From Platycnemis pennipes (lineage: Eukaryota > Arthropoda > Insecta > Odonata > Platycnemididae), in assembly GCA_933228895.1 (NCBI GenBank), contig OW121849.1, positions 44,796,354 through 44,860,353 on the forward strand: 64,000 nucleotides of DNA, in the 5' to 3' direction. Of the stretch, positions 1-11,515 are shown in pieces (position 1 is the first letter of the stretch; every line of letters starts with the position of its first letter). The notes below the pieces were generated by a model. The model was not told where the DNA came from. It worked only from the letters and a program-made list of their open reading frames with translations, and searched no databases. The position numbers and the translations under genes are program-made.

Positions 1-1227
1 ATCGTTAAAACGGAAGTCCTGTCTCGCACACACTGAGGACCAAACAATCGTCTTTCCAAACGGCTGCAGCGTCACGGAGTCTGGCCATTTGGGCGTAGGA
101 CCCGAGAGGTTTATCTCCCAAATGAAAAGTCTTTATCCTTCCTTCGGTGGACGCCGGTCTCTGACGAGAAGAAGAATTGCTACTTTGACCCTTGCAACGT
201 AATAAAGGTCGTTTCCTTTGGCAGACAAAAAACTCTTTGTCCAGTATTTGTAGCGCAGCCACAATTTTAAGGACCCGAAAGACTTGAAACACTCTAACAG
301 CTACATCTACTAAGTACCCTGAAAGCCTTCTCGACGGAGTATGGCATGAGATGATTACACTAACGGGGATGGTACTACGTAATAAGAGAAACTAGATAGC
401 TGCTCATTCACCAGGCATTTCACCAGTACTGGGAGTAAAAGTTCCTACACTCTAATTTCGGCATTGATTTTTATTGAATACGACCATGGTTTCGTAGCAG
501 GGCATGGTTTCTTCAGGTGGTTGATGATCTAGCACTGCTACGGTGCTGATGATCTACTGTATTTAATAGAAATCGATGTAAAAACTGCAGTGTGGGAACT
601 TTTAATTCCAGTATGAGGGACTTCCGCAAAGTTTTGCTTTAGAAGGTGTGATACTTCAGCGATATATTATTTGAAGCTACGAATTGATATAATTGCCATT
701 ACTTGGTTAGGTAGTTTGAAGAAATATTAGACCTGCAAGGGTGCAACGAAGATGAATTAGGAGAGTGAAGAACTTTTTCACGTAAGCTAAGATATACTAC
801 CTGTATTACATCTAAAAATCTTGTCACGTCATCTGTTTAGTTGTCTAATAGTTCACGGAAAGAAAGACGTATGAAACCTAATCGTAAGATATTCGATCTC
901 TCGAATCTTGTTTTCTAGTTCGAATCGATTGTAATTCGCGCGTGGTCTCTAAGTATTACAAATGTATTGGGAAACATATCGGCTTCAAATTTGTTTAGAA
1001 GATTTAGTTTTGTGTTAACAATCGTTCAAATAATCTTATCATACCACACAAAGCTTAAGTACCCTATATCATGGTTTTGTGGTTAGTTTGATGCACTGAC
1101 AGAAATATCTAAGCGGCCTTTCAGCAAACCACGATCTTCTATGCCCATGATCTATTCCTAATAATGAGACCTTCCTCATACGGGTCTCAAATACAGCCGG
1201 CTTACAATAAATGAAGCCTGAGGAGGG
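1..1227. other. Unassigned AT-rich sequence
   Basis: No exon, repeat or RNA gene is recognised here. A 95-codon minus-strand frame at 5-292, rich in R, S and K, ends in TAA at the window edge. It has no recognisable domain and no convincing splice border, so it is not called a gene. Confidence 0.4.
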
Positions 1228-1305
1228 AGAAGTAGCATCTATATCTGCTTAATACCCTTCAAGCCACCGTATGGATGTGTGGAAGGGGGTGTACCATCTC
1301 CAGGC
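1228..1305 (+). repeat. Short conserved hairpin repeat, copy 1
   Basis: This is the first of six dispersed copies built on the pattern ACATAATACCCTGCRAGCCACC, then a few bases, then GGTGTGTGGCAGGG. The halves can fold on each other (CCACC with GGTGG, CCCTGC with GCAGGG). This copy is diverged: CCCTTCAAGCCACC then GTGTGGAAGGGGGT. Copies 1-3 lie in this orientation and copies 4-6 in the opposite one. Confidence 0.55.
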
Positions 1306-2254
1306 ATGCATTATTAATCAGAGATAATACTTATTACCATATTGGTATTCAATAAATACTAAAAAAGACTACTATTACTTTCTCTTCACATTTACTTGAA
1401 ACATTTTATGTATAATAATTTACGGCTGCTGAAATTAATTTTTTCTGCAACAATTCGGTCTCGATTTTTGAATTGGACAAGTAGCTTGGATACGAGATAT
1501 CTGCCACATTTCATCCAGAAGCCCGCGAGTTCGTGTCCAATGGTTTAAATTGTGGCGTCGAGTTTATTCTGAAGTGTCGTGATCTGACATTACATTTGGA
1601 ACAGAACTTATCGCGAGCTATTGGATGATTTTAGACCACTTTGGATGCCCAACAACTTAATACTATAAAAAGGAGAGCTTTACACGAGGTTCCAGGTGCA
1701 GGAGTGAGGAAAATATAAGTATGTTAATTAAATGATTGTCTTGATTCTGGAACATGGACTCCAAGGAAGAATAATGGGAGAATGTGGAAGGTTTTTACGC
1801 CCGAGTGTGGAGAAAGTTGGGTAAATTCTGGGAAACTAATTAGCTGTAAAATGAGAGGAAGTCGGTAAGGGAACTTCAATACAGCCTATAAATTAGATAA
1901 TAGCCACGTTTGGGTTGTGAGCTTGAGATTTTGTGGTATTGTTAAAGGATCTGTTGGACTTTGAATGAGAAGGGAGAGATTGGTTAAAGTTTTATGTCAG
2001 CATAGAATACCTCCAAAATATTGTCGTATTTGAATGAGATAAATTTGATGTTTCTGCGTGGCATAAATGGAGAATCTGGCCAAAACGTAATTAAACAAAG
2101 AAACGAAGGAATTAGGAAGAATAAATTCTAGATATAATTTAACATATGCGAAGAATTACAGAACAAACTAGTTTTAGGTATACTTTTAGGTTAAAATGCT
2201 TGAGGGTAATTCATTACTAAGGCTTTTAGCATGTAAATACTTCGATTGCATAAC
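1306..2254. other. Unassigned AT-rich sequence
   Basis: Nothing recognisable is seen. There are no long open frames and no paired splice sites flanking a convincing coding stretch. Confidence 0.4.
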
Positions 2255-2475
2255 ATAATGATCCAGTGGGTAGACTTTTGGGATGCACACCGGACGTTCT
2301 GAGTTCGAATCCCAGGAGAGGACTTTGAACGTGCCCAACCAAACCCAAGCTGGGTCATTTTCTTGATTCCAGTACTCTTTGGGAAATCATTGGCGGCACT
2401 ACACGCCATTTGGCTTGGTATTTTGATGAACTTTACCGTCACCAACCAGAAAACCATTGGGATGAACATAATTAC
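2255..2475 (+). repeat. tRNA-derived SINE-like element, CCAGTGGGTAGA type
   Basis: A box A-like start (CCAGTGGGTAGAC) is followed by a box B-like GAGTTCGAATCCC about 40 bases downstream, the spacing of an RNA polymerase III promoter. A body of about 150 bases follows. The arms do not form a full cloverleaf, so this is a retroposed SINE-like copy rather than a tRNA gene. The 8.4-kb and 56.0-kb pieces share the CAGTGGGT start. Confidence 0.45.
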
Positions 2476-2738
2476 TTCAATTGGTTGAATCCGTGGCCGT
2501 CAACACGGTCGATGTGATTGGTGGTAATTCGATTGTGATACTGACGACGCGTCAAAGCTTTTTGGTCAAATTTTGGCGGTTAGCAGTTAATTCCCATGAA
2601 ACAGTAAATTCTACTGTCAAAAGCATTACTACTGCGGTAGATACTAATAAAGCACTATCGACATAGCGTAAGCATCGTCGGAATTCGGACCGGACGCGCT
2701 CTCATTGGTAGCCAACCTACCTCGACTCCCTAACTTGA

Positions 2739-2776
2739 AGAAGAAGCCTCCGCAGGTGAAGAAGCCTCCGCACCAT
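2739..2776. repeat. Two-copy 18-bp tandem repeat
   Basis: GAAGAAGCCTCCGCA occurs twice in a row with an 18-base period. One frame reads EEASAG-EEASAP and stays open for about 30 codons before TAA, but no splice borders or homology support coding. Confidence 0.6.
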
Positions 2777-3087
2777 TAAACAAGGAAAATAATCGACTGC
2801 ATCCCCTCTCGATTTACTCACGCGCTTTCGAATCTTAATGACCGTGGTCGTTGCTATAAATTTTAATTTCTGGTCACGAAAGAAAAGCGTCTCGAATATC
2901 GAATCGCCATGTCCTATTCAGGTACGCAGTATTACGGCACGCAGCCCATTGGCGTCTTTCGTTTAGAGTAGGCTAACTCAGAGGCCATATTTCTATCTAC
3001 TTTAAATCGATTCCCTTGCAAGTCCTTACCACACTACCCTCCCAAACCATTAAGGCCATCACCAATATTCATAACCCAATATTGTCA

Positions 3088-3235
3088 GTCGGCCCCGGTA
3101 GCCAGGTCGATAACGCGTCGGCCTGGTAACTCAAAAGTTGCTGGTTTAAATCCCGTCTGGAGCATAGATATTGTGTGTATCGTCCCAGGGTAAAGATCAT
3201 GGATCAGGCGGGGTAAAATAACCTTAGTCTTTCGA
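3088..3235 (+). repeat. tRNA-derived SINE-like element, second family
   Basis: A tRNA-like head starts CCCCGGTAGCCAGGTCGATAA, has a box B-like GCTGGTTTAAATCCCG, and continues into a short unrelated body. Pieces of related type on the minus strand occur at 11.4, 53.1 and 55.7 kb. The box B mismatch and lack of a proper acceptor stem argue against a functional tRNA. Confidence 0.45.
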
Positions 3236-3350
3236 GCACCTTTAATGGAAATATACATTGCTCATGGTCTGTAACATTCTCCTAATAACTACTCTTGTTA
3301 TTGAATATTAATGCTAGTAAAAATAATTTGTCATTCCTCTTAAAAGTTTT

Positions 3351-3470
3351 CAAAATAAAGAGGTTATAAATAAAGAGGAATAAATATATTCAATATATAA
3401 TAAAAATAAAGAGGAATAAAGATATTCAATATTGGATCGATTCCACAAAGTAACACCTGAAACAGTTTCA
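3351..3470. repeat. AT-rich direct repeats plus fold-back tail
   Basis: AAATAAAGAGGAATAAA followed by KATATTCAATAT occurs twice within about 80 bases. It is followed by TTCCACAAAGTAACACCTGAAAC, which matches the TTCCACAAAGTRAAGC tail of the fold-back family at 10.3, 15.1 and 35.7 kb. It may be the remnant of one element. Confidence 0.4.
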
Positions 3471-4129
3471 TAATCCCGCTATGACATTATATATTGCTTA
3501 CGTATCAGAAAAAAATCCTTAGACTGTGTTAATTACTTATCATGATCATCCATTGAAAGTGTGTGGTAGGCCTTCGATTTCCGAGGTTCTTTCTCTTCCC
3601 CCTCCTTTTTCTTCTGAGGATGCTACCGTGGGAGAAATATGAATTCGATGATTTGAACCAGAACCGATAACCTTCGATAGAAATTACAGGGAAATTATGC
3701 CAGGCATGGAATTGAAACTGTCCCAAAATTTTTCCCATCAACTTAACTGGTGAAAAATTTGCCTACATTTCGCGATGAATTTTTATTCGAGCAAGGTGTC
3801 TACCGCGGGTCCAGCTTCTTGTATAGTCTCGCATATAGAAGGACCTCGGTAATCAAAGGAAATATTGGTGCTCAATAAATTAAAAGTAATTCTGAAGGTG
3901 ACAAATAAATTATAAAAGATTAAAAAATTATAAAATGTCAATAAATTTAAATATAATAATAACTCTAATGTGAATTGACTTCATAAGTAAAGGCTCAAAA
4001 GACTATATTTTTCTTGACCCGCATTCCATAATTGCTCGAGGCTCCTCAGGACCTAAGGGTGATCCTGTCTACGATGCATTCGTAAAATTTGTCACGAAAT
4101 CTTCATGTTGTGACTGATGTTTTTGCAAA
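3471..4129. other. Unassigned sequence
   Basis: No feature is recognised. A 70-codon minus-strand frame (3529-3741) is of chance length. Confidence 0.35.
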
Positions 4130-4800
4130 ATGATTAAAAGGCCAAGCAAAATCATTAGTACGCATATGCCCTGTTGCGCGCTGCCGCTCTCGTTGCTGCA
4201 CTTGGGGATGCGAGACCATAGATTAGTTCGTAAAGCAAAGCGCCCAGGAGGAGGTTACGGTGAGCTGAATAGGGTCCGTGAGACTCCTTTCGCCCTTCCC
4301 CTTCTCCGCCTTCGGTTCTTGCTCCTTGGGAGAACCATTTGTGCCCCCTTTTGTGACGATAGCTGCGCAGCCAGCTTAATGCACTCTCGGCTCACCGTTC
4401 GTGGCCGTGAGCCAGAGTTGTAGGGACCTTCTTCACTCACGTGCGCCGCCCCTGCCACCCCAAGCCTTGGCAACGCCTCGTCCCCGACCTGCAGTATGCA
4501 TCACAGTCCCCCTGCACCGCCGTCTCTCTCCATCCGCGATGCGCGCAGAAGAGCAGGCCCTCACAAGCAAGACAGGTTTGATCCTAAACTCTATACGTTT
4601 GTATTTTTCCGGCCACTTAAGTCTCTCTGGTCTCGGTATCCTTGCAAGTAACGCACCGACCTGGAAAACAAAATGCTGCAGGTTTGAAACCAACATTGGG
4701 CTTGGATGATTTGTCCTCCTTAATGACCCTAGCGTTGTGTTTAATTTTACGGTGAGATCTGACCTTAGCAGAGGGTTCACCTTAAAACATAATACTCCAG
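4130..4800. other. GC-rich segment of unknown role
   Basis: Base composition rises sharply against the AT-rich background, with many CpG dinucleotides, and several overlapping frames stay open on both strands as expected for GC-rich DNA. It could be a CpG-rich promoter region or an old repeat. A short + frame from ATG 4541 (MRAEEQALTSKT) runs to CAG|GTTTGA, a poor donor, so no exon is called. Confidence 0.3.
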
Positions 4801-5454
4801 CTGAACAGTGACCCTCAGCCTAGTCATGAATATTGTGTTCATATTCGACTGAAACTTAGAATGAAGATAGGATAGACGATGCAATATGATTTAAGTCTTA
4901 GAGCCTAAATTATTTGTATTTTGTTGTTTTTTTGATTTTATAACGTATTGAAAACGTAAAAAAGGCCCTTGTCTCTTCTCCTGCTTCGGTGAAAAGATTA
5001 TAATTTTAAATTCTTCTAATTATAAATATTCCTCTTAGTTGCGCATAGATAAATAAGATATTGGATGTAGCATTGGAAGAAAAATAACTAACTCTTAAAT
5101 CATAGTAAGATATTTCTGCCGGGGTTAAATTTCAATAAATAAAAAACTCCTAGGATGCGGGATTGGATAATAAATATTGCGAGGTGCGGTGGAAATGTAT
5201 TGCGTCATGACATATAAAATTTTATAATTACAAAAAAATTATCATTCCAGGGATAACTCCTTCAAACTAAATAGTGTCCGACCGAAACAACGCTATTGAG
5301 GAGCTGTTGCTCCCCTTTGTTGTAGCTGGAAGCGGAGAAAGCTAGGAATAAATATAGGGTTCTGTATTAAAGTAAAGGTGTCATTTGAACACATTGTGAC
5401 ATCATGTATGAGAAAACACTTCCCCCACTTGTCAATCTGAGATAAACGTCACCC
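4801..5454. other. Unassigned AT-rich sequence
   Basis: Nothing recognisable apart from A/T-rich tracts. Confidence 0.35.
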
Positions 5455-5492
5455 GAAAATATTCGTGACGTCATTTATGGACGACGCCAAGA
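5455..5492 (-). mobile_element. Probable MITE terminus with TGACGTCA
   Basis: Read on the minus strand, GGCGTCGTCCATAAATGACG resembles the terminal inverted repeat of the MITE at 24,189-24,550 (GGGGCCGTCGTCCACAAACC). The partner end was not found, so this may be a truncated copy. It contains the CRE palindrome TGACGTCA. Confidence 0.35.
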
Positions 5493-5669
5493 GGGCGAAC
5501 GCCCCAAGTTAGTGTCCCCTCCCCTTCTCTTGGCGCCGCCAGCTGTATCCCTTCCCCCTCCCCAACGCTCCTATAATCCTCTCCCCTCCTGCCGTTACTT
5601 AACTGAGGCAATTACCACGCTCGGCAACCGAAGAAAATCTTCTATGGGAATTGCCTTGGCTCAGCTTGC

Positions 5670-5750
5670 AGTAGTTACCCTTCTCGGTCAAGCCTCCCGA
5701 AACATTGAGATCGCGAGTTCGAATCCTGGGGGAAATTGGATTGGTGGATT
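5670..5750 (+). repeat. tRNA-like box B fragment
   Basis: GCGAGTTCGAATCCTGGGG is a good box B, preceded by a tRNA-like GGTCAAGCCTCCCGA segment. The surrounding 5,493-5,800 segment is GC- and pyrimidine-rich. It is a SINE head fragment rather than a tRNA gene, because no complete cloverleaf can be drawn. Confidence 0.35.
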
Positions 5751-5799
5751 AACTGATGACCTCTCTCTCTTTTCTTGAGCTTTATTTCCGGTCGCGTTC

Positions 5800-6239
5800 C
5801 TCTCGTGGTTGTCTCTTGGAGAATGCGTCTGGTGCTCCTAACCGTCATTTGAATTGTATGCTATCACGTGAGCCAACTGGACGTCTTGGTTGAAGTTCTG
5901 GCTGCTGCCGATTGGTGTTGTATAACCTTGCTTTGCCCTCGTCACCACCGTCACCACCAAGTTAAAACCATGTGTCTACGTTCCTAAATTTTTGGCGCTT
6001 CGAATGTGGAAACATACAGTATTCCCGCGACTTAACATAACCTTGCTCTGCAGCAACATGAATGCGTGCCTCAAGCTACGTAAGGGTCTTATGCCTTGAG
6101 TTGGATTTTACTCCGAGAATAACAAAACCTATGCTCTAAAGATATCTAAAGGTATATATTTATATAAAAGGGTTACCGTCATATCTTAATGAAATTATAT
6201 ATGTTAGCCATTAAGAGTTGCGTGCTATCACACTAAAAG
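5800..6239. other. Unassigned sequence
   Basis: No gene or repeat family is recognised in this stretch. Confidence 0.35.
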
Positions 6240-6335
6240 AGGAGGTCTTTGTAGTTAAAGTGTTAGAGCATCTGGCAGGAAATCAGTGGATCCGGGTTCC
6301 AGTCTTGGTCAAGTCGAATGATTTTTATCTTTGTG
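6240..6335 (+). repeat. tRNA-like SINE fragment
   Basis: TAGTTAAAGTGTTAGAGCATC resembles box A, and GGATCCGGGTTCCAGTC resembles box B at tRNA spacing. The sequence is degenerate and has no closing stem. Confidence 0.35.
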
Positions 6336-6419
6336 AAATTTCTGATATTGTGCTTATACGTGTTTAGCAGATGACGCCGTTAACGTTTTCGTGGAAAGTT
6401 CGCAAGCTTTGTATTTATC

Positions 6420-6930
6420 ACAAGATATGTTAATAACGAATGATATGTAAATCACATGCTATATATTAAGTAGTGATTCAAAGCAGGCCGCCTGAAATAA
6501 CTACTAATCCATTCTACATCTTCATTGGTCAATATGCTGGTCTCATGTTGTGCATGAGCAGAAATTCATCTTAAATTGCACCGTCTTAAAGTTATATATG
6601 AAGTATATATTATCCATATATGTATGCTGTATATGAAGAAGTGCTTCAAAGCAGGCCGCCTGAAATAACTACTAATCCATTCTACATCTTCAATGGTCAA
6701 TATACTGGTCTAATGTTGTGCATGAGCAGAAATTCGTCTTAATTGCACCGTCTTAAAGTTCCCTTCTGGTCTCAAAGATGTTTTCACAATGAATGATATT
6801 TGAATCAAGTGCTATACAAGAATTAGTACTTCAAATCAGGCCACCTGAAATTCTTCGCGTGCTCATGAACTGAAATTCATCATAAATCTGATTGTTTTAA
6901 AGTTTACTTCTGGTCTCATATTTTGTAGCA
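6420..6930. repeat. Three-unit degenerate tandem array
   Basis: A unit containing TTCAAAGCAGGCCGCCTGAA begins near 6476, 6645 and, diverged, 6829 (TTCAAATCAGGCCACCTGAA). Units 1 and 2 are almost identical over roughly 115 bases; unit 3 is more decayed and shortened. The periods are about 169 and 184 bases. The AATGATATNTRAATCAMRTGCTATA segment precedes units 1 and 3. Confidence 0.75.
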
Positions 6931-8165
6931 CTACCTTCTCTTCTAAGAATCACCTGTTCTTTAATGTGATTCAATGAACAAATTGAGATCTAATGAACCT
7001 GTTAATCTCTAATGTGTTTGTGCTTCTAAATTATCATTAACTTCTTTAGAAATCAGGGATCATCAACACAAGGAGTTGATTGGACCTTCACCACGCATCT
7101 TTCGAGGTAAATAATTTCGAGCCCGCAAAGCGAGTTTCGGAGATACTCGTGCATCCGTACTGAACCCAACTTTTGCCCAATTTTTAGGAAATATAAAATG
7201 TCTGTAGTAGGTGGGCAGGCCTGTCTCTTTGATTCTTGGCTTGCCCCTGCTCACACTCCTTATTTTGAAGAATCTCCTACCGGCTACGCAGTCGTTTCCT
7301 TGGTGAACCATCGGGTATCAGTCATCCGCTGCTCTTGTTATGAATTCGAAGCGTGTAGTGAGGGATGCCTGTAGCTTAGTACTCCGCGCGACGGACTCAA
7401 CTTAACAGGTTCCCCCTCCGATGGGTCCAGTCGAAGGGAAAGTGTCCCAGAATCCGGCCCCGAATAGCTTTCTTCCAAGAACTCGCTCTCGTTTTCCTTG
7501 CTCTTCCTGCCTCTCTCTCTCGCCAAGTGTCTTTGAGGTGATCTGCGTCACTCCATTCGTGGTTTTTCACACGTCTTTACCCTTATGAAATACAAAGCTT
7601 GCTCACGAGATTCGTCAACCTTGACTGTTTAGGACTGTTCCCGCTCCTGGGACCCATGAAATAATTCTCAAAATAGAATGGTCATAGTGATGGCGGCAAT
7701 AGTTTGGATGCGTGTGTATCAGTTTTCGTTTTTCATCATGTAGCATTTCCATCGCGGCAGATTTAAGAAGATATCATGTGTCATGGCAGAGGAAAAGTGA
7801 TAGTAAAGGTTGGAGTATCTAATTCCGGGATTTCACATATCCGGGAGCGAAAGTGATATCGAAATTGGAACCTGAAGACAAGTTAGCTAAGGCGGAAGTG
7901 ACCATGGAGAGAACTTCCTTAGTTGTGAGAACATGCATTTTATAAAAACGCCGATCCCAGTCAGTTGGGAAAATTATTAAAATTACCAGAGCGTTCCTAA
8001 GAGACTTAAATATATACCCTTAATTTATTCAAGCATCCTGAGGTATAAAATGTTTGACCTTCAGAGCAAAAACTTCATCTTGTTTAGAGAGTTTGGAGTA
8101 CAAATAGTTTTCGTCGTTTCGTACGACGTACGGATAATAGCCGTTTCTTAGACTCGACAGGGTCA
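6931..8165. other. Unassigned sequence
   Basis: Minus-strand frames at 7063-7311 (82 codons) and 7338-7526 (62 codons, charged, starting MARERGRKSKENES) are open, but neither has a recognisable domain or clear splice sites. They are left unassigned. Confidence 0.3.
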
Positions 8166-8170
8166 CAGTG

Positions 8171-8236
8171 AACAACTACATGTACATAATACCCTGCGAG
8201 CCACCGCAATGGTGAGTGGCAGGATGTACTTGGTGT
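8171..8236 (+). repeat. Short conserved hairpin repeat, copy 2
   Basis: CTACATGTACATAATACCCT then GCGAGCCACC, a short gap, and GGTGAGTGGCAGGATGT. Same family as the copies at 1.2, 10.7, 12.9, 24.0 and 31.8 kb. Confidence 0.65.
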
Positions 8237-8374
8237 AAGAGCTGTTGTGTGACACATTGAGGTTAGATATTCGATATTTACCATGCTTTTCTTTCTCTAA
8301 TTTGAGCCATGGCAAGGTCTATTTATTTTTATCCATGTTCCCATGATAATTCAAGTTTCTTCTATGTTAAGACG

Positions 8375-8445
8375 ACGGTGCGAAGCCCAGTGGGTAGACC
8401 ATTTGACTTATGTTCGTGATGGATTCAGATCCGAGAAATGATTGT
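8375..8445 (+). repeat. tRNA-like SINE fragment
   Basis: AAGCCCAGTGGGTAGACCAT matches the box A-like start of the 2.26-kb element. GATGGATTCAGATCCGAGA stands where box B would be but is degraded. Confidence 0.35.
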
Positions 8446-9475
8446 CTTATGGAATGCACCTATTAAAACTGCTGTGCCCAAGCTGTGTAGTTTCCTCAGT
8501 ACTAGATCTTACTCGGAAAACCTTAAGCTGTACAAGGAAAATAGCACAAGTGTCGGAAATCGGACGGAAGCCTATAAGGAGCAAATCAATGTGACAGGAA
8601 GGAGGAACTGATGAAATGTTCGTGGAGCACGTGATGAAGGTTATTCTTTTAAGAAGGCATGTGAGTAGTTTTGGGGAAATAGAGTTAAATGAGTGACACC
8701 TCACAAGAATGAGACAGAACAAAATGATTTATACAAAATAGTGCAGTTTGGATGAAATTTGTAAAAAAAACAGCTTTTCTAATCGCATTTCCATTAACCA
8801 GACTTTTTGAGTAGCCTACACCCCAAGATAGTGGTTCTTAACTAGGAGTCAAACGATAGGTGATATTAAATGTCTCATTTATTAAGTGGTTACTAGAATT
8901 GCCCGGGAAGCTTCTTGTGAATTCCAGTTAAAACTTCTTCAGGATATGAGATATGACTCGATTAAAAGATATCGTCTAGTATATGTAGAGAGTTGTATCA
9001 ATAAATAGGTCAACAACTATTTGTTTTGCAGGATTGGAGTTTATTTCAGTTCATTATTATAACAACAAATATGAAAATTACGTGAATTACATTCATATTT
9101 GTTCATGTAGTTCAGAAAAAACGATTTTTTTTCCCGTGGTGAATAAGAATTTACTATTTGTGCGAAGGGGCGTAAGAACACATTTTGAGAATGCCAAGGG
9201 TATCAGAAGCTGATAACGTAAAGAACCGCTGTCCTAAGAGAACGTTGATGGGTGTACATGTTTGTTAGCAAAGCGCTAGGAACCCATTTTTTCAAGAATG
9301 ATTTTCGGGAATGCATAGCCAAATATGAATCAATTACATTGCAAGTCATTTGATAAGTGGCTCAAAATTCTTTGTATATGCTTTTTCGGTGTGCAGGGTT
9401 TTCTTTAATTCCATTTTTTCCGGTGTTCATTCCCCTTCTGTCCATGTTGTGGATACAAGTGTTTCGCAGACGTTA
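8446..9475. other. Unassigned sequence
   Basis: No gene is recognised. A loosely similar segment near 9.0 kb (GGTCAACAACTATTTGTTTT) and 9.8 kb (AGTCAGCAGCTTTTTGTGTA) suggests an old duplication, too weak to define. Confidence 0.3.
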
Positions 9476-9538
9476 CAGCTAGCGTCTTCAGGTCCGAAGA
9501 GTCAGTTCAGGTCACTTTGGACCTTAAGACGCTAGCTG
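9476..9538. repeat. Fold-back hairpin
   Basis: The left arm CAGCTAGCGTCTTCAGGTCC is the inverse of the right arm GGACCTTAAGACGCTAGCTG with one mismatch. The arms continue a few bases inward (GAAG/CTTT). The loop is about 15 bases. It is likely a small fold-back transposon remnant. Confidence 0.7.
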
Positions 9539-10330
9539 CAATGTTAGCTAAACTGATGCTTCCACAGCATGGACTGGCGCAGAAGGAACCCCGGAAGAAA
9601 TGGAAATTCAAGTGGTTCTAAACGTCTTATAATATAAGTCAAGAAATATATAGGTCATATTATGACATATCCTGATTAAGTGATTACCGCAAGTTAGCTG
9701 GTTAGAATTTTGCGGTTACTAACAAAAGATTCTTAGGGGGAAACGATACCTACGATAAAAAGGTAGGTATAATCTATTGTACAGTGGTAGCAATCAATTA
9801 GTCAGCAGCTTTTTGTGTAGTTTTTGAAGTTTAATTCAGTACATTAGGAGGGCAATGGGGTCGTTTACCATATTTTTAATCCCGAATCTGATAGATTTAG
9901 TAAAATTAAATGACCCGAATTTTTCCGTTCTTCGATCCGTCAATTAGTTCTCAAGTTATACCTATGCGGCGGAAAACTGATGTTTTTAACCCTTTTGGAA
10001 AAATTGGCGTGCAAAGGGCTTGTACGTCATCCACTTCGTCCAATCACAACTGACTGTGAGACTGCGAAGCTCCTTCGCCTTATCACGATGGGGGATACAC
10101 AGCTGACTCTGCCAAAGGGAGTGGTTGCGACAGGATCTGTGCGAGCAGACCTTCCGATCCCCCCTCTAAACTCCCTTCCCTTTCCCTAAAAGGGGTCAAT
10201 GTTGGATGGTCAGAAGGTGGACGACATAGATATCCTTAACGCAGCTCATTTGGTTGGCGTCAACTTTTGCTTATTTTAATTTTTTATGAATGAGTAAATG
10301 GCTCTAGTTAGAAGATTAATGTTTTCACTA
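9539..10330. other. Unassigned sequence
   Basis: No gene is recognised. 9980-10,190 has a chance-length + frame without splice support. Confidence 0.35.
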
Positions 10331-10455
10331 AATATCCATATTAAAAATGCACTTCGTACTTCCCACAAATTTATTGATGTTACTTTCCATAAATTTGTGG
10401 AAAAGTACGAAGTTTAATATGGATATTAGTAACTTCCACAAAGTGAAGCCTCATT
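10331..10455. repeat. Fold-back element with conserved tail
   Basis: The left arm starts AATATCCATATTAAA and continues to ACTTCGTACTT and CCACAAATTTAT. The right arm (ATAAATTTGTGGAAAAGTAC, GAAGTTTAATATGGATATT) is its inverse complement with small interruptions, ending at 10,427. It is followed by TTCCACAAAGTGAAGCCTCA, a tail shared with pieces at 3.45, 15.18 and 35.86 kb. Confidence 0.7.
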
Positions 10456-10705
10456 GGTCGATCTTGTTTTTCACTAAAATTCATTTTTCGTTTCCATATG
10501 ATTATTTCGTGCACAAAATAGCGATTTCGGTTCCGAGTAAACGCCCCCATTAGTGCCGCCTTCAGTCCTAATTGATGGGGACGGAAAACTTAAAAATAAT
10601 TATCTAAATAGGTACTAGGCCTGTATTTGCGCTGCGTAGACTGTGTGCAAGAACACCTAAAAGACCCACCTTCGTACGCGTTTCTTCTCACGGACCCTCG
10701 TTTTG
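10456..10705. other. Unassigned sequence
   Basis: Nothing recognisable here. Confidence 0.35.
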
Positions 10706-10775
10706 TACTCATCTTCATCTACGCGATACCCTGCAAGCTACCATGCTTTTCACCGAATATCCATCTTTATCTGCT
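10706..10775 (+). repeat. Short conserved hairpin repeat, copy 3
   Basis: TCATCTACGCGATACCCTGC then AAGCTACCATG. The second half is decayed compared with the 8.17- and 31.78-kb copies. Confidence 0.5.
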
Positions 10776-11010
10776 CTGATGGATGCTTTTCACATGTACT
10801 GGCCTGTGGACAAGAAATTCATTCACCCATTCTTTCATATTATTTCACAATCTTAATTTCTGTTTTAACTATAATTTTACTTCACCGTTTCGTCTTTTAT
10901 TTTCTCTTATTATTATTTTTTCTCTTTTGGTTGATTTTATTATCATTTTCACATAATACTTCAACGTTATGAGCTTTATTTTTATTTGCTATCAAATATT
11001 ATATTTCCAG

Positions 11011-11110
11011 TGGGCAAGAAGATGAACATATGAAGGAAATCGTCGGTAGCATACAAATTCCGTCCATGACCCCAGAAGTGAATGAGATAGTTCACAACAA
11101 TGAAGAACTG
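11011..11110 (+). CDS. Adaptor-like gene, exon A
   Basis: This is the first visible exon of a + strand gene. It follows a T-rich tract ending TATTTCCAG and ends at a consensus donor, CTG|GTAAGT. One base completes a codon from an unseen upstream exon; 33 codons follow (GQEDEHMKEIV...VNEIVHNNEEL), ending in phase 0, which is exactly what exon B needs. The peptide is acidic and hydrophilic with no recognised domain. The same frame stays open past the donor to 11,395, with a helical-looking extension, so a longer form ending at ATCG|GTAAAC (11,312, phase 1) is possible and would fit an alternative acceptor of exon B. The function is unknown. Seen: splice signals and phase. Inferred: membership in the gene with exons B-D. 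Confidence 0.55.
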
Positions 11111-11424
11111 GTAAGTCAAGTAATAGATTGCCTCTCCAGAATGCTCGATTCGATAAAGAACCTTATGGAACAGACTATTTTGACTTTAAATATCGAGAAA
11201 TTTGTCCGTGGTGAGAGGCCTGGTTGTATTCTGAATATATTACGTCACAACTTATCAGCATATTGCCAATTGTATCCGAATATTTCCCAAGAAATTGCGG
11301 GAAACTGCATCGGTAAACATTTTTTATTTTTATTTTTTTCCGTAACCACCGAAAACAGCACCTATGGCCTTTACATCGGGGTATTTAACAATTAACTGCA
11401 GACGAGCACACACATCCATGTCCT

Positions 11425-11515
11425 GAGTGGTGAAAAACCCACTCAGGCGGGACTCGAACCCTCGACCCTTAGTTTAGCAGATGAGGACTTAACCACGCCG
11501 CCACCGGGGTCTGAT
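11425..11515 (-). repeat. tRNA-derived SINE head, second family
   Basis: Read on the minus strand, CCGGTGGCGGCGTGGTTAAG (box A-like) is followed by GAGGGTTCGAGTCCCGCCTG (box B). There is no usable acceptor stem. It lies just past exon A. Confidence 0.55.

Noticed and set aside
5..292. 95-codon minus frame at the window edge
   Set aside because: No domain recognised and no splice borders; it could be a transposon piece but this cannot be shown.
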